Of a stretch of DNA of 64,000 nucleotides, positions 46,756 through 58,719 are shown one piece after another (position 1 is the stretch's first letter; each line of letters opens with the position of its first letter). The position numbers were made by a program, and so were the translations under genes. The notes beneath the pieces were generated by a model. The model did no database searches and was not told where the DNA came from. It saw only the letters and a program-made list of their open reading frames with translations. The stretch covers positions 10,298,494-10,362,493 of the forward strand of contig OW121853.1 in the NCBI GenBank assembly GCA_933228895.1, written 5' to 3'. Source of the DNA: Platycnemis pennipes (lineage: Eukaryota; Arthropoda; Insecta; Odonata; Platycnemididae).

Positions 46756-47371
46756 GCTAAAACCTACTGCGAATTGCAGATGTTATTCAATGAATATTAA
46801 TGTATGAAAAACATCATTATTATGCTGACAATTTCACAGTAGAGACTATGCAGAAAAGAGAGTATTCTTGATAATCAAAAATTTCTTCAGTCTTCCAAAA
46901 CATTGCTAAGCACGCCTAATACCTCACGTAATTTATGATTCTATCTGAATACTTCGCTTCTTTTTTTTAAATATTTTTATAAATACAGAGTGCCTAATAT
47001 TCTTATTACAGATGTTAACAAACAAATGTACAAAACTAACCAAATTCTTGTGAATTTAAACACAGTTAAATTTATTCAGCCCCACTATTCACCATAACGT
47101 TTATTTTTTCTACTTGGCTAGATAAACCTGGATTTTATCACGAACTTACCATTTTCATGAAGAGGCATTTGACGTAACGCTCGGGAGAAACACACGGCAT
47201 CCTTTACGACAACAGCTAACGCCGGTCATAGCAATTCCAAGTCTTCAAATACCAATATTTGTTTGTTGGTTGATATATGTTTTTCCAATATGCTGGAGTA
47301 ACATAAAAAACACCTTTCATGTTGCATAAGATTCCATGGGTTTACAATTGCTAGCAAAATGTATGGCATCC
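46756..47371. other. AT-rich unassigned DNA
   Basis: Nothing recognised. Confidence 0.4.
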
Positions 47372-47921
47372 GAATGAAATAGGTTTGATCAGAGATCTAG
47401 GCAGTGTGCAGCTTAGAGCAGCTAGGTTCGTTTAAAGGTGTTACGATAGGTTGAGTAATGTATCAGAATTAATACAAGAATTAGGGTGGGATCATTGTCA
47501 GAGCGTAGATTAAAGTACAGATTAAATTAATTAGAGAAAAATAAATCGGATATTTTTACTGAAGATGTTAGGCATATATTAAAAACACCAGCGTATTATG
47601 CTTGATTCGAGAGTTTTATAACACATAAGATTAGAGAGATAGATTGTCTTGCTGATAGATTCAAAATGGCATTTTTCCCCGTGCTATAAGAGAACAGAAT
47701 AGGAGGCATAGCAAAGGGATTGGTAGTCGTAATATTTTCGAGCAGTCTGTAGTGCATGATGCATGTATTAATCCCTTAAATACTATATATACTAACAATC
47801 TAGTTGCATGAGACCCTATAGCTGCTTGTTTGCATGTCAATAGTGCATGCTTGGTGATCTTCCCCCCCTGCCACTCACCCTCGAGGGGTTGCAGGGTATC
47901 GCGTATGTGTAGATGTAGACG
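47372..47921 (+). mobile_element. LINE-A 3' end, subtype I
   Basis: Decayed RT C-terminus (GLIRDLGSVQLRAARFV, then ERRLKYRLN-like, TEDVRHILKTPAYYA-like), subtype I UTR with GCATGAGACCCTAT, hairpin and GTAGATGTAGA. The 110-codon minus frame 47661-47993 is antisense to the UTR and not a gene. Confidence 0.88.
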
Positions 47922-48369
47922 CTGCTTCCAACAAACTTTATCGTTAATGTTCGATTCCATTAATCTCGTTTTTCTAATTTCTATTTCCAACAATCTATTC
48001 CTCTTATTTCTCTCACCACCAGATCTACTTATGTCTGCTTCATTAAATCACGGAAATATTGAAAATAAAATGAATAGCTGATACTTAATTTTTAAACAAA
48101 ATAAATTTCTCTTTCCTGCTATGTCCTATTTCTCACTCCTCTACCACGAGCCATCGACAAATATCCTCTGTCTCTTTTCCTGACTTGCGTAAGTGACTCG
48201 CTCCCACAACTTGATTTTAATTTCATTTTAACTCACCTCAATTGAAATGTTTCCCATATTCCCTCTTCAGCTGCTGATGTTGCATATAAGAACCGTTATA
48301 AAATTAGGAAAAGTATTTATCATAGGTCAAATTTATAAGAGGGACTAGAGTGAGTTGCTGAAGGGATTT
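47922..48369. other. Unassigned DNA
   Basis: Nothing recognised. Confidence 0.4.
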
Positions 48370-49060
48370 CCTCTGTCCACTATTCCACCCAAATCCACAC
48401 CAACCCACTCCACTCCCTTCACTCTACTTCCCTCTTCTCTTCTCTTCTCCTTCGGCCCGCTCAACGTTTCTTTTGGTTCGATTTCCGAGGGCACGTTTCG
48501 GGGAGGCTGTCTTGATGTTCACAGGGGTATCGGTTGAAGGCGATCTCGTTGGTCTTCTGCCCGGATGTGGCCGGCGGGAATTTTTAAAAGGCAACCGAGA
48601 CAGGTGGACGGTGCGGGGGCGGACGGAGGGGTTGACGCCGGGTTAGGGGACGGAGAAGGAGAGGGTTGAGATGTCGACGAGGTTAGGGTCGCTCGGGCGC
48701 ATGGCAGGGGATAAAACGCTGCCCTCGCATACAGGCTCGCGCTCAAACACATGGGGGAAGGCGCCCTCAAAGTGTGGACCGCCTGGGGGGAGAGGAGGGG
48801 GCGAAAATGACCTGCAAGGCCCTTGTTCCCCCTTCCTTGCTCTGAAAAAGGGTGCGCACCTTGCAAGGATGCAGATCTTACCCACGATCTCCATTCCTCA
48901 CCTTCCAACCTCTTGCGTCGCCAAGTCGGGTCCGGGAGAGAGGAGCTTGTCTGCGAAGAGGTGAGGTTTCGGCATGGGTAGGCACATTGCATCGCCACGT
49001 GATGGGACGCGGGTGACCAGCTCAAGTGAAATCCTACCTAGCAGTGAGACCTTCGGGCAA
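48370..49060. other. GC-rich island
   Basis: CpG-rich and G-rich, especially 48550-48830. Frames up to 168 codons on both strands without recognisable domains. Possible regulatory or exonic DNA. Confidence 0.35.
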
Positions 49061-49329
49061 AACGGAAACCAAAAAGTGTGGCCATTTTCTGAGTTTCACA
49101 ACGTGTCTTACCCATTTTGCCTTTGCGCTGCGGATCCTTATCTCAACATACACTGTTTTCAGAATGCGCCAATATTAATCTTTACAGTAGGAATTGTGTT
49201 CAAAATAATAACGCAAAAACCATTTTCCTACCCTAACCCTCTGAGAAGACTTCATTGCAGACAGCAGATGGCTTTCCAATCAGCTTTTTCATGCCCAAAC
49301 TAGTCGACTACTTATGCAACGAGGATAAA
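49061..49329. other. Unassigned DNA
   Basis: Nothing recognised. Confidence 0.35.
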
Positions 49330-49863
49330 ATTGGGTCGTTTCCCCATATTTTTTTATTGCCGAATATGATAGAGTTTGTAAAATAAAAAGACCCGTATTT
49401 TTCCGTTTTTTGATCCGTCAATTATTTCTCGAGTTATAAGCGCCAAAAACTGATGTTTTTAACCCTTTCGGAAAAGTGGGTGTGGTGCAACCTCTGACGT
49501 ATATCGACTTCGTCCAATCACAACTGAGCCCGTGAAGCTACTTCGCCTTATCGCAAAGGGAGGGACACAGCTGACTCTGCCAATCGGAGCTGTTACGACA
49601 GCATCTATGCTAGCAAACCTTCCGAGAACCCCCTCATCTCATTCCCCATCCCATAAGAGCAGTCAAGGACGGGAGGAAAATGACGTCAATGTTATCACAG
49701 CAGCATTTTCGGTGGGCGTCACCTTTAGCTTATTTTAATTTTTGATTTATGAGTGTATGGTTGTGGTTAGAAGATTAATATTTTCACTACATTTCTTTTT
49801 TTGTTTCCATCTAACAATTTCGTTTACAAAATTGCTATTTCGGTTCAGACTAAACGCCCCCAC
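49330..49863 (-). mobile_element. M1 MITE, full length, minus strand
   Basis: Left ATTGGGTCGTTTCCCC, right GACTAAACGCCCCCA. All internal blocks present, including CTCGAGTTATAAGCG, CCCTTTCGGAAAAGTGGG, GTCCAATCACAAC and AATGACGTCAATG. Confidence 0.92.
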
Positions 49864-50027
49864 TATGTCAAAATTATAAAAGTTTTGTAGACAGGTATGC
49901 TCACAATTTCCAGAGTTCAATTACATTCACTAATAAAAAGGGGTAAAAAGCGCTTATGATGCTTTACGTACCATGTTCCATGCAGTAAGCATTGTGGCTC
50001 TTTGATGCATGTAGGTAGAACAAATTT
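49864..50027. other. Unassigned DNA
   Basis: Nothing recognised. Confidence 0.35.
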
Positions 50028-50091
50028 GATGATCTTCACCCCTTGCCACACACCCTCGTGGTGGCTTGCAGGATATTGCGTAGATGTGGAT
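50028..50091 (+). repeat. LINE-A 3' tail, short
   Basis: TGATCTTCACCCCTTGCCAC, hairpin, GCGTAGATGTGGAT. 5'-truncated to the last ~65 bp. Confidence 0.85.
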
Positions 50092-50574
50092 AATTCTCTG
50101 CTGCATTACCTTCCGCAATGATGTCACCCTCTCCCGCGACCAATTTTTTCTCCCTGAAAAGGTTCATGCAAATCACTAGAGTGTTAATCCTGCCACAGTA
50201 CAAAAAATAACATTTTCTTCGACAACACTGAGAACACGTTTCCAACGTATCATAAATTTACCTTTGTCATATCTTTTTTCTAGAATATTCTCACTAATTT
50301 ACTCCTTTTTCAACCACTTACTTTCTTTATTGCTCACAAGCAAAGGATTTTAAGTAATAGGTAACTTCAGTTCGTCATTTCCATACATTGATGCCTCAAT
50401 ATCTATCCGATTATTATCTTTATAAAAATAGGTAAGCCTCAAGGGCAAGTAATAATAATAAGCTTCAAGGGTAAGTAAGAATAGTAAGCAACTAGGGTAA
50501 AGCCTTAAGGGAGCCAGTTTGATTTATTGATTGTAAATGTGACCTCAGTTGACAATTATCCCCACTAATATATT
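50092..50574. other. AT-rich DNA with a small imperfect tandem repeat
   Basis: Three imperfect units around CTTCAAGGGTAAGTAA lie at about 50430-50510. Otherwise nothing. Confidence 0.4.
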
Positions 50575-50760
50575 AACAACCAATCCCTGTATTACTATGT
50601 AAATATCAGCCATTTAGCTGCATGTGGCTCAGTTATCTAGCATGTTTCCATGTTATACCCTACTAGTAGTTTCACTTCAACGGTGCATGTTTTGTGATCT
50701 TCACCCTCTGCCACACCCTCGTGGTGGCTCACAGGGTATTGCGTAGATGCGGATAGATGA
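50575..50760 (+). mobile_element. LINE-A 3' UTR fragment
   Basis: Subtype I-like UTR (AGCATGTTTCCATG), then TTCACCCTCTGCCACACC, hairpin and GCGTAGATGCGGATAGATG. No coding part. Confidence 0.8.
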
Positions 50761-50940
50761 GAGAGAATGGTTTTTTTGGGTGCTCCAAAAGCTAAGATCA
50801 GAAGCTAACGCCCATGCTCAAGGGTTATTTTCGGTCTTACGGGTCTTACGTTCTTGTGTTTGGTGAGAGTAAATTTTATTCAATAATTTTTAACTTTCTT
50901 GCATGATTTTACTCTCTTATATTTAAAAAATTTTTAATTT

Positions 50941-51466
50941 GTGATCATTTACCATTTTTTTGCCGGATCTGATAGAGTTAGTAAAATAAAAGGACCCGTA
51001 TTTTTCCGTTTTTTGATCCATCATATATTTCTCGAGTTATAAGCGGCGAAAAACTGATATTTTTAAACCTTTCGAAAAAGTGAGCGTGGTGCAACCTCTG
51101 ACGTCATTGTCTTCGTCCAATCACAACGAAGTCCGGGAAGCAACTTCGCCTTATCGCAAAGGGGGAGAAAAAGCTGACTCCGCCAACAGAAGCGATTGCG
51201 ACAGGATCTGTGCGAGCAGACCTTCCGAGAACCCCCCTCCACTCCCTTTCCTTCCCCTAAAAGCAGTCAAGGACGGGAGGATAATGAGTCAATGTTATCA
51301 AAGAATTTTTTTCGGTAGGCGTCACCTTTTGCTTACTTTAATTTTTGATTTATGAGTGAATGGTTGTGGTTAGAAGATCACTTTTTGCGCTAAAAATCGT
51401 TTTTCGTTTCATCTAACAATTTCGTGTACAAAATTGCAATTTCGGTTCCGAGTAAACGCCCCCATT
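50941..51466 (-). mobile_element. M1 MITE, full length, minus strand
   Basis: Left end degraded (GATCATTTACC), right end perfect (CCGAGTAAACGCCCCCATT). All internal family blocks present. The 91-codon plus frame at 51080-51355 is an artefact of the repeat. Confidence 0.92.
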
Positions 51467-52553
51467 GGATGTGTCCATAAGTGATCAAAACTATGTATAA
51501 CCAGTGCAAAATTCACTGATTAAAACATACCTAATTTTATTCGTTGATATTAAAAAAAAATGTTTATAGGCTGTACCACAGTGATCCGGAGTCAATCATC
51601 ACCCCCGAGTTTGAAACAGATTCGATCCCAAAGTCTTTGGAACAAAAAGTGGGGACACTACCCTCCCGTCATATTAACAGGAATAATCCCGTGGGAAGCT
51701 TTTGCAGGGGTGTGTGGGCGCAGTGAATGTAGCCTGAGAAGGAAACTGATGCGTTGATTGGTCGTGAGGGCCTGGAAACCTATACCGGAACGTCGCTGTC
51801 CCGGGCGGTGTCGGCATCTTCTGATGTCGAAAGTGGTGTTGGGCGGGCAGAAGGCGGTCTCAGCGTGTCGGATTCAGAAGAGGGGACTGTCCCGATCCCT
51901 TATGAAGGAGAGAGTCTTGGAAAATGTCACTCATGCGTGTGCGAAATGTCCAGACTCGTCGTCTACCGTACGGGGAGTGACCGAGGGCAGGATGTTTGGA
52001 GAGATACGGTTACGAGAAGACTGTGCACGCATGCACGTACCTGAGGGCGATGTCACGTTGTCGTCCAACTCGCATTTTTTCGATTCACAAGGAAACCACT
52101 TGAAAGCATGCATCCACTGAAGGTGAAGATTACGAAAGAAGTTTCTTCAGAGGGGTGAAAATACAGTGAACCGATCTTTCGACAGGAAGTGGGAGTGGAA
52201 GTGAGAGTTATGGGGTGGAAGAGGGCTCACCTTCCCTCTATACGTAACTATCTATAGGCCCTCATGGGCCGGAAAAACACTGCACAACGCTAGGAAGTAG
52301 CACCGACTATCACAATACACTATGCACGGGGAGGAGGGAGGTATAGGTTTTCGTTGCATTGGGAAGAAGGTGCAATATAAATTCATTTTTTTTTGTCAGT
52401 AACGTTGAAACAAATAATGAAAATTAGTAAATAAATTATGGTGTTCAAATGCATATAAGGTATTTAGAAAGAGTACCTGCTTTGAATATAGAATTAACAT
52501 GCATACAAGCTATATGTAAATAGTGCGTTTTAAAATTTTAAAAAGAGAGCATT
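51467..52553. other. Unassigned DNA with GC-moderate patch
   Basis: 51540-52120 carries several overlapping frames of 60-120 codons on the plus strand. One (51754-52044) has a Ser/Glu/Gly-rich, acidic translation unlike the low-complexity island frames, but I recognise no family and a second frame overlaps it almost completely. Listed as unassigned; a coding exon is not excluded. Confidence 0.3.
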
Positions 52554-53178
52554 TACATCTACATCTACATAATACCCTGCAAGCCACCACAAGGGTGTGT
52601 GGCAGGGGGTGATTTCTCACCAAACATACACTACATACGTATCATGCATAAAAAGGTATAGTATTAATATAGTAGTCGGAACTACACTATTTAAAAAAGA
52701 TAGAAATTGCAAAGAAAACATGCAAAAACATTCTGTTAGTAGGGTTAGCTTTAAGTACTCATACCAACATGCAGCTACCAACGCCATTCATTGCTACCCT
52801 CCGATAGGACATATTTACCGTTATTCGTATCTCTAATTGTACGAGGGAAAAAGGACATTTTGAATCGGTCAGTTCGGCAATCAATTTCTCTAAATTTATG
52901 ATTATGGTTCAGTCTGCCATAGTAAGTTGGGGTTCGTAAAATATTTTTAACATCATCACTGAAAATATTGCCTTGGAATTTGTTTAAGAGATTAAGTCTT
53001 AATTTCAACCTGCAATCTGACAATGATTCCCATTTCAATTCATTTAACAGACTGGTTACGCTAATATAATTATCGTATCGATCCCTTAACAAACCTTGCC
53101 GATCTTCGCTGAAAACGTTCAAGTTCATTATTTAGACCGATTTCGTAGGGATCCCATACACTGGCAGCATATTCCAAA
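52554..53178 (-). mobile_element. LINE-A 3' end, subtype II, minus strand
   Basis: The 3' end at 52554 has ACATCTACATCTAC and the hairpin. The 117-residue frame 53128-52775 reads VTSLLNELKWESLSDCRLKL, then KNILRTPTYYGRL and REIDCRTDRFKMSFFPRTIR, the best-preserved subtype II RT C-terminus. 5'-truncated at about 53178 (ending in WDP-like sequence). Confidence 0.92.
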
Positions 53179-54269
53179 AAATGTATTGTGACGTTAAATT
53201 ATTTGAGAGAGTTGTTTTAAAGAATGTTAGAGAGAGGAAGAGGAAAAAATGGAAAAATCAGTGTTTCGCATCATGACCCTTCATGCCCGCGGGCATTTTT
53301 ACTAAAAGGGAAATCATATCCTAAGTGAATAAAGTTAATTCTTTTGATATTTCCAATGCATTTGAACAGAAAAAAACTATTTCCATCATTATTACGATTT
53401 TCCAATCAATATCCCGCCATATATATCGTTAGCCAGTAGAGGAAGAATAAAAATGTTTACATTAAACTGCTAATTATCCATTCATTTCATTTACACATTG
53501 GCAAAATGTAAATCAGGAAGTAAGTAATAAAATTAAATCAAATGAGGCAAATTTTTCTTACGATCCCAAATATTATTCGTGATCTTCCTTTCATTCTTAA
53601 AATTCTAAAGAACTATGATTTATCTAATTTTGTCAATTGGTCTTCCATATTCAAAATTTGACTCATAGTAATCTATTCCCGTGGTAATTCTCAAATATTT
53701 TTCCTTTTTTTCATCTCTATTTAGCGACAAACATTATCCTTCACAATGATGAAAGATGTGAGTAAGTATTGACTATAATTATCTTCTTAATAAACATCGA
53801 AAAAAATGTGGAGGGTTTATATTAAACTCATCTTACTAAAAGAATGCAAAGATTTTTTTTATTTTTACTTTTTAACTGGGACAATTTCATTCCAACAGAA
53901 ATACATAACTCTGCTCACCGACGATCATAATATACTCAAAGTTTACTTCATAATGCCTGTTTATTTAACTCATACCGGACTTACAGAGTGACCCAAAACC
54001 CTAACTTTAATGCATAGTTAATCTTCGATGATAAGTCGATTCGTGCACTAGAAGATTAGATATTCTACAACTCGCACGAATAACAGCGAAGGATTTTTCG
54101 CCTCTTCTTCCAAGGAATAGTACAATTATAAATGCTTTGAAATGGTAGTTTAAAATGATTTACTTCGGTATCCTAGAACCGATCAATATAAAACCTGTCA
54201 GTAAATAATTTTGAGCTCTTCTGGAAGTGAGTAGGGAGCCTATAAAATTCTCGTCGACTGTGGTTTCTA
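53179..54269. other. AT-rich unassigned DNA
   Basis: Nothing recognised. Confidence 0.4.
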
Positions 54270-54720
54270 GTCTCTCTAGCACTGAACTCCGAATGAATTA
54301 GGTTTGATCAGAGAACTAGACAGTGTGCAGCGTAGAGCAGATAGGTTCGTTAAAAGGTGTTACGATAGGTTGAGTAGTGTTTCAGAATTAATACATGACT
54401 TAGGGTGGGAATCATTATCAGAGCGTAGGTTAAAGTACAGATTGAATCTATTAGAGAAATTTCAATCGGATAGCTTTACTGAAAAAGTTAGGCATATATT
54501 AAATACACCAGCATATCATGCTAGATTAGACCAGATGAATAAGATTAGAGAGATAGATTGTCGTACTGATCTACATCTACATCTACACGATACCCTGCAA
54601 GCCACCGCGAGGGTGTGTGGCAGGGGGTGAAGGTCACCAAAGTTGTGCTAAATAGATTCAAAATGGCATTTTTCCCCCTAAATATAAGAGAACAGAATAG
54701 GAAGCATAGCAAAGGGATAG
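54270..54720 (+). mobile_element. LINE-A RT C-terminus, subtype I, interrupted
   Basis: Frame 54304-54571 reads IRELDSVQRRADRFVKRCYD, LSSVSELIHDLGWESLSERR, HILNTPAYHARLDQMNKIRE and CRTD, the best-preserved subtype I C-terminus. After an inserted tail (54572-54650) it resumes with FKMAFFP and ends at about 54720 without its own 3' UTR. Confidence 0.9.
54572..54650 (-). mobile_element. LINE-A 3' tail nested in LINE-A, opposite strand
   Basis: CTACATCTACATCTACACGA and the hairpin in minus orientation, inserted inside the CRTDRF codons of its host. About 79 bp. Confidence 0.9.
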
Positions 54721-55124
54721 TTTTTTGGATAATATTTTGAATTATGGACATGAAATTATTTTGAAACATGGACTGTGTCCAGTTTACACGGGAAAGGATT
54801 ATGATAGCCTGCTCTTAACGAATGGCACGAAGTCGACCATATTTCAACGTCCCATCACTGGGACGAATTAATAAACTCTCTGAAGTTCCATTTGACATTC
54901 TAACCCAGCCCATCCTTTACACGTGCAAAGGGAGAGAATTTTCTACAGGTTTCATTGATGGTCTCGCATTACCCTGGTACTTCAAGGATCACTTTAGACT
55001 GGTAGTGCACCTAGTCACCTAAACTTATCCCCATGTACCTATCCTTGTAAGCGAAAGTAAATCTTAGAATAATGAAAAGAAAGTATATAAATTTGATTTC
55101 TCCCAGCAAACATTTCTCGAAAAT
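54721..55124. other. Unassigned DNA
   Basis: Nothing recognised. Confidence 0.4.
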
Positions 55125-55862
55125 TGAAGACGCGGGGTTGCCGGCCAAGAATACTTCGCCCGCTCCATCTTTTGAGATTCTTGCGAAGCAGAATGCTCCT
55201 TAGCAACCCGTCTATTCTTCCCTCTCCTCCTTCTATCGATCGACTGCTTCGTGAGATATGGAATGGGCGCGCGGTTTCCTCCCAGCGTTTCCTGCGCCTC
55301 TGCCTTGGGGACTGGACGCCGCCGCCGGTGAAACGGAACCACGGGAAAGAGGAGCGAAGCTCCTCGCGAGAGAGTCCCGTCCGGCTGAATGGGGTGGACT
55401 GTGTCCAGCTTACATGGTGGCGGTGTAGCGAGAGTGCGTTCGGGAACTACGCTACCGCCGAGGGCGGAAGGGGCGTTGCTGCCGCCCTCCCCCCGCTTCC
55501 CGCCATTCCGCCCCCTCCAGGCAACGCTCCCACCCCTCTCCCCTCAAATGCCCCGCCCCTCCTCAAAGTTCAACCACGCCCCTCACGGCGGCGGCGTCGC
55601 CCGGAGCTTCGACGACGCTCCGTCGGAGGGCGGCACTGTACGGGTTGGCCTCCACCGCTCTCGCAACCGATATCGCGCGGCAATCGGCGAGTGGGGACCG
55701 CCGCAGCAGATAGACTGGACGACGTTTCGCCGACCGAGAGAAGGAGCTTCCTCTGTCCGGACGCATCTCCGCTCGTGAGAGGACTGCTTGCCCTCTCAGT
55801 GCAGCGAGTGACGCCGAGACTCACAGTCGTAGGGGAAGGGGCTAGTGTACTTGCTCTCTACT
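55125..55862. other. GC-rich CpG-rich island
   Basis: The GC-richest complex island (notably 55240-55760). It carries the longest reading frame in the window, 301 codons from 55124 to 56029, but its last fifty-odd codons are antisense LINE-A 3' UTR and the rest is Pro/Arg-rich with competing frames on both strands. I do not call it a gene. Promoter or exon DNA is possible. Confidence 0.35.
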
Positions 55863-56624
55863 ATACATCTACATCTACACGGTACCCTGCAAGCCACCGC
55901 GAGGGTGTGTGGCAGGGGGTGAAGGTCACCAAGCATGCACTACCGACATGCAAGCAAGTAACTATAGGGTCTCATGCAACTAGATTGTTAGTATCTATAG
56001 TATTTAAGGGATTAATTGATGCATCATGATCTACAGACCACTCCAAAACATTTCACCTACCTATCCCTGTGCTATGCTGCCTAATCTGTTCTCTTATAGT
56101 ACGGGGGAAAAATGCCATTTTGAATCTATCGGTACGACAATCTATCTCTCTAATCTTATTTATCTGGTCGAATCTAGCATAATACGCTGGTGTTTTTAAT
56201 ATGTGCCTAACATCTTCAGTAAAGTTATCCGATTGAAATTTCTCTAATAGATTTAATCTGTACCTTAACCTACGCTCTGTTAATGATTCCCACCTTAATT
56301 CTTGTTTTAATTCTGAAACACTACTCAACCTATCGTAACACCTTTTATCGAACCTAGCTGCTCTACGCTGCACACTGTCTAGTTCTCTGATGAAACCTAA
56401 TTCATTCGGATCCCATACACTGGCTGCATACTCAAGGTGGGGCCTAACTAGTAAAAAGTAACATCGCTCTTTTGTCTTCTCATCACATTTCCCAAGTACT
56501 CTTATTATAAATCCTAGCTTTCTCTACACTCGGCCGCATATTTCCCGGATACGTCTTCCCCACGTCCAATTTTTAGTGATTTTTACACCTATATGCCTAA
56601 CGGTTTCAACGCTTCCGATCTTCG
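55863..56624 (-). mobile_element. LINE-A 3' end, subtype I, minus strand
   Basis: From the tail and hairpin at 55863 through the subtype I UTR (about 55930-56050) into the RT C-terminus: frame 56373-56053 has VQRRAARFDKRCYDRLSSVS-like start, ELRWESLTERRLRYRLNLLE and EIDCRTDRFKMAFFPRTIRE. Upstream (to 56624) is degraded RT-thumb sequence. Well conserved. Confidence 0.92.
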
Positions 56625-56790
56625 TGTTATAAACATGGTACCAGGGGTCAAATCCCGGAAGATGCATCACTCAAATCCTCACTATGAAGCCGAGTAAAGA
56701 GCCTTCGGTTCTTTGTTAGGTTCATGGGCCATTGAACGGTGGTGCCTCTTTTGTTACGCTCAGGCTGACGCCGGTTTTCTTGCCTTACTG
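56625..56790 (+). mobile_element. S1 SINE, diverged
   Basis: B-box-like GGGGTCAAATCCCGG at 56644-56658, then GAACGGTGGTGCC and CAGGCTGACGCCGGTTTTC, corresponding in order to the central module and tail of other S1 copies. Sits at the 5' edge of a LINE-A copy. Confidence 0.5.
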
Positions 56791-57434
56791 ACTCCTTGGA
56801 TTTGCATGTTCCATCCTCGGCTTCCGATTTGAGTCACCGTAGAGTACTGGTCAGACTTGAATCACTGATGATCACCTACAGCCGAATACTGACCTTACCT
56901 GCAATATACTCACCATTTGAAATCAAATTTGAAGCCATCCGGGGAGTAGATAAGAAGTAATGCTAGATGATGGTGAAAAAACCCATTGGAGATAGAGCCT
57001 GGTTGAAGTTACTGGGTTCAAATATGGGTAACCTATATTTCGGCATGTCCAGCTAAATGCAAATTTCCTTGCTACCAGATCTTTCTGGTAAACCACAGGT
57101 GTCTCATAAAAGGGCACTGGCTCCCTGTACTTACCTTTGGAAATATCTCTCTCCAGTCAATGAGGATACCTACGCATTGTTAGTTCGACACCCAGTCGTA
57201 GAGACCTTTGGGCTGAACACAGGATGTTTCATGCGAATGCTATATCGATTTTCTTGGGTCAACCCGTATTAATTTATTCTATATTTTTCTCGTTCCCAAA
57301 AAGTGTCTTCAAATTACAGGCAACGTTCATATGTTGCGGCTGCGCCAAGTATTATTAGATCTTTTTTTATCACTTTTTATTGCTGCGATTTTTACTAGCG
57401 TACCAGTCTATCAAATGTTGGGACAAATGTTGAC
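56791..57434. other. Unassigned DNA
   Basis: Nothing recognised; the 71-codon frame at 57057-57272 has no motifs. Confidence 0.4.
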
Positions 57435-57912
57435 AAATATTGAGAATTATTGTCAGATCGCAGGTTGAAATTTAGACTTAATCTCTTAAACAAATTCCAA
57501 TACCATATTTTTTGTGATGATGTTAAAAAAATTTTGCGAACCCCAACTTACTATGGTAGACTGGGCCATAATCACAAAATTAGAGAAATTGATTGCCGAA
57601 CTGACAGATTCAAAATGTCCTTTTTTCCTCGTACAATTAGGAATATGAATAACGGTAAATATATCCAGTACGAGTGTATCAATGGATGACATTGGTAGCT
57701 GCATGTTGGTATGAGCACATAAAGCTAACCCAACTAACAGCAACTTTTTGCATGTTTGCTTTGCTATTTTTATTTTTTTTAACTAGTGAAGTTTAGAACA
57801 GTATATAAATACTAATCCTTTTTTATGCATGACATATAGTGCATGTTTGGTGAGAATTCACCCTCTGCCACACACATTTATGGTGGCTTGCAGGGTATTA
57901 TGTAGATGTAGA
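57435..57912 (+). mobile_element. LINE-A 3' end, subtype II
   Basis: Frame 57450-57689 reads MSDRRLKFRLNLLNKFQ, ILRTPTYYGRL and REIDCRTDRFKMSFFPRTIR; the UTR has GCATGTTGGTATGAGCAC; it ends with the hairpin and TATGTAGATGTAGA. Confidence 0.92.
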
Positions 57913-58325
57913 ATCATAAACTGAAAACTAAAAAACATCCCGTCAATCCACTGAAAGGGAGCTAACTATATGAGCAAATAACTCGCAGGCTGTACAGATT
58001 CTGAATTGCGGTGTGATGTGAATTTTATGTTTTAATGTGATTCCAGGGTAATTTAGGTGTTGAATTGTTTTTATATATCTACAATAAAAACATTATATAT
58101 TGAGCTGTCCTGAAGTGTGTTGGAGTTGACCATTAGTGTACATACATTTATAGGACTGCAGTTGGAATAAGTAAAATTCCGAAATGTTGGTGAAGAATTG
58201 CTGTTTTATTATGAGTACGGCCATGGCTCGAGAGAACCATCCCAGTATATGAATTATTTATGTTTCATAAACACGAGAGGAATTTAATCATAATCATAAT
58301 CAGTGTTAACTACATAATATTTCCC
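57913..58325. other. Unassigned DNA
   Basis: Nothing recognised. Confidence 0.4.
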
Positions 58326-58719
58326 ATATTTTCAGTGATGATGTTAAAAATATTTTGCGAACACCAACTTACTATTCACAAAATAAGAGAAATTGATTGC
58401 CGAACTGACAGTTTCAAAATGTCCTTTTGTCCTAATGCAATTAGGGATATGAATAAGCGTAAATATGTCCAATCGGAGAGTAGCAATGGATAGCATTGGT
58501 AGCTGCATGTTGGTATGAGTACTTAAAGCTAACCCTACTAACCGAATGTTTTTGCATGTTTGCTTTGCAATTTCTATCTTTTTTAAATAGTGAAGTTCTG
58601 ACTAGTATAATTAATACTATACCTTTTTTATGCATGATATGTAGTGCATGTTTGGTGAGAAATCACCCCCTGCCACACACCTTTGTGGTGGCTTGAAGGG
58701 TATTATATAGATGTAGATG
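58326..58719 (+). mobile_element. LINE-A 3' end, subtype II
   Basis: Begins at SDDVKNILRTPTYY-like coding with a small deletion (YY then HKIREIDCRT), then FKMSFCPNAIRDMN, subtype II UTR, hairpin and TATAGATGTAGATG. Its coding part is close in sequence to the copies at 57435 and 52554. Confidence 0.9.

Noticed and set aside
47661..47993. 110-codon minus frame
   Set aside because: Antisense to a LINE-A 3' UTR; the same reading recurs antisense to other copies.
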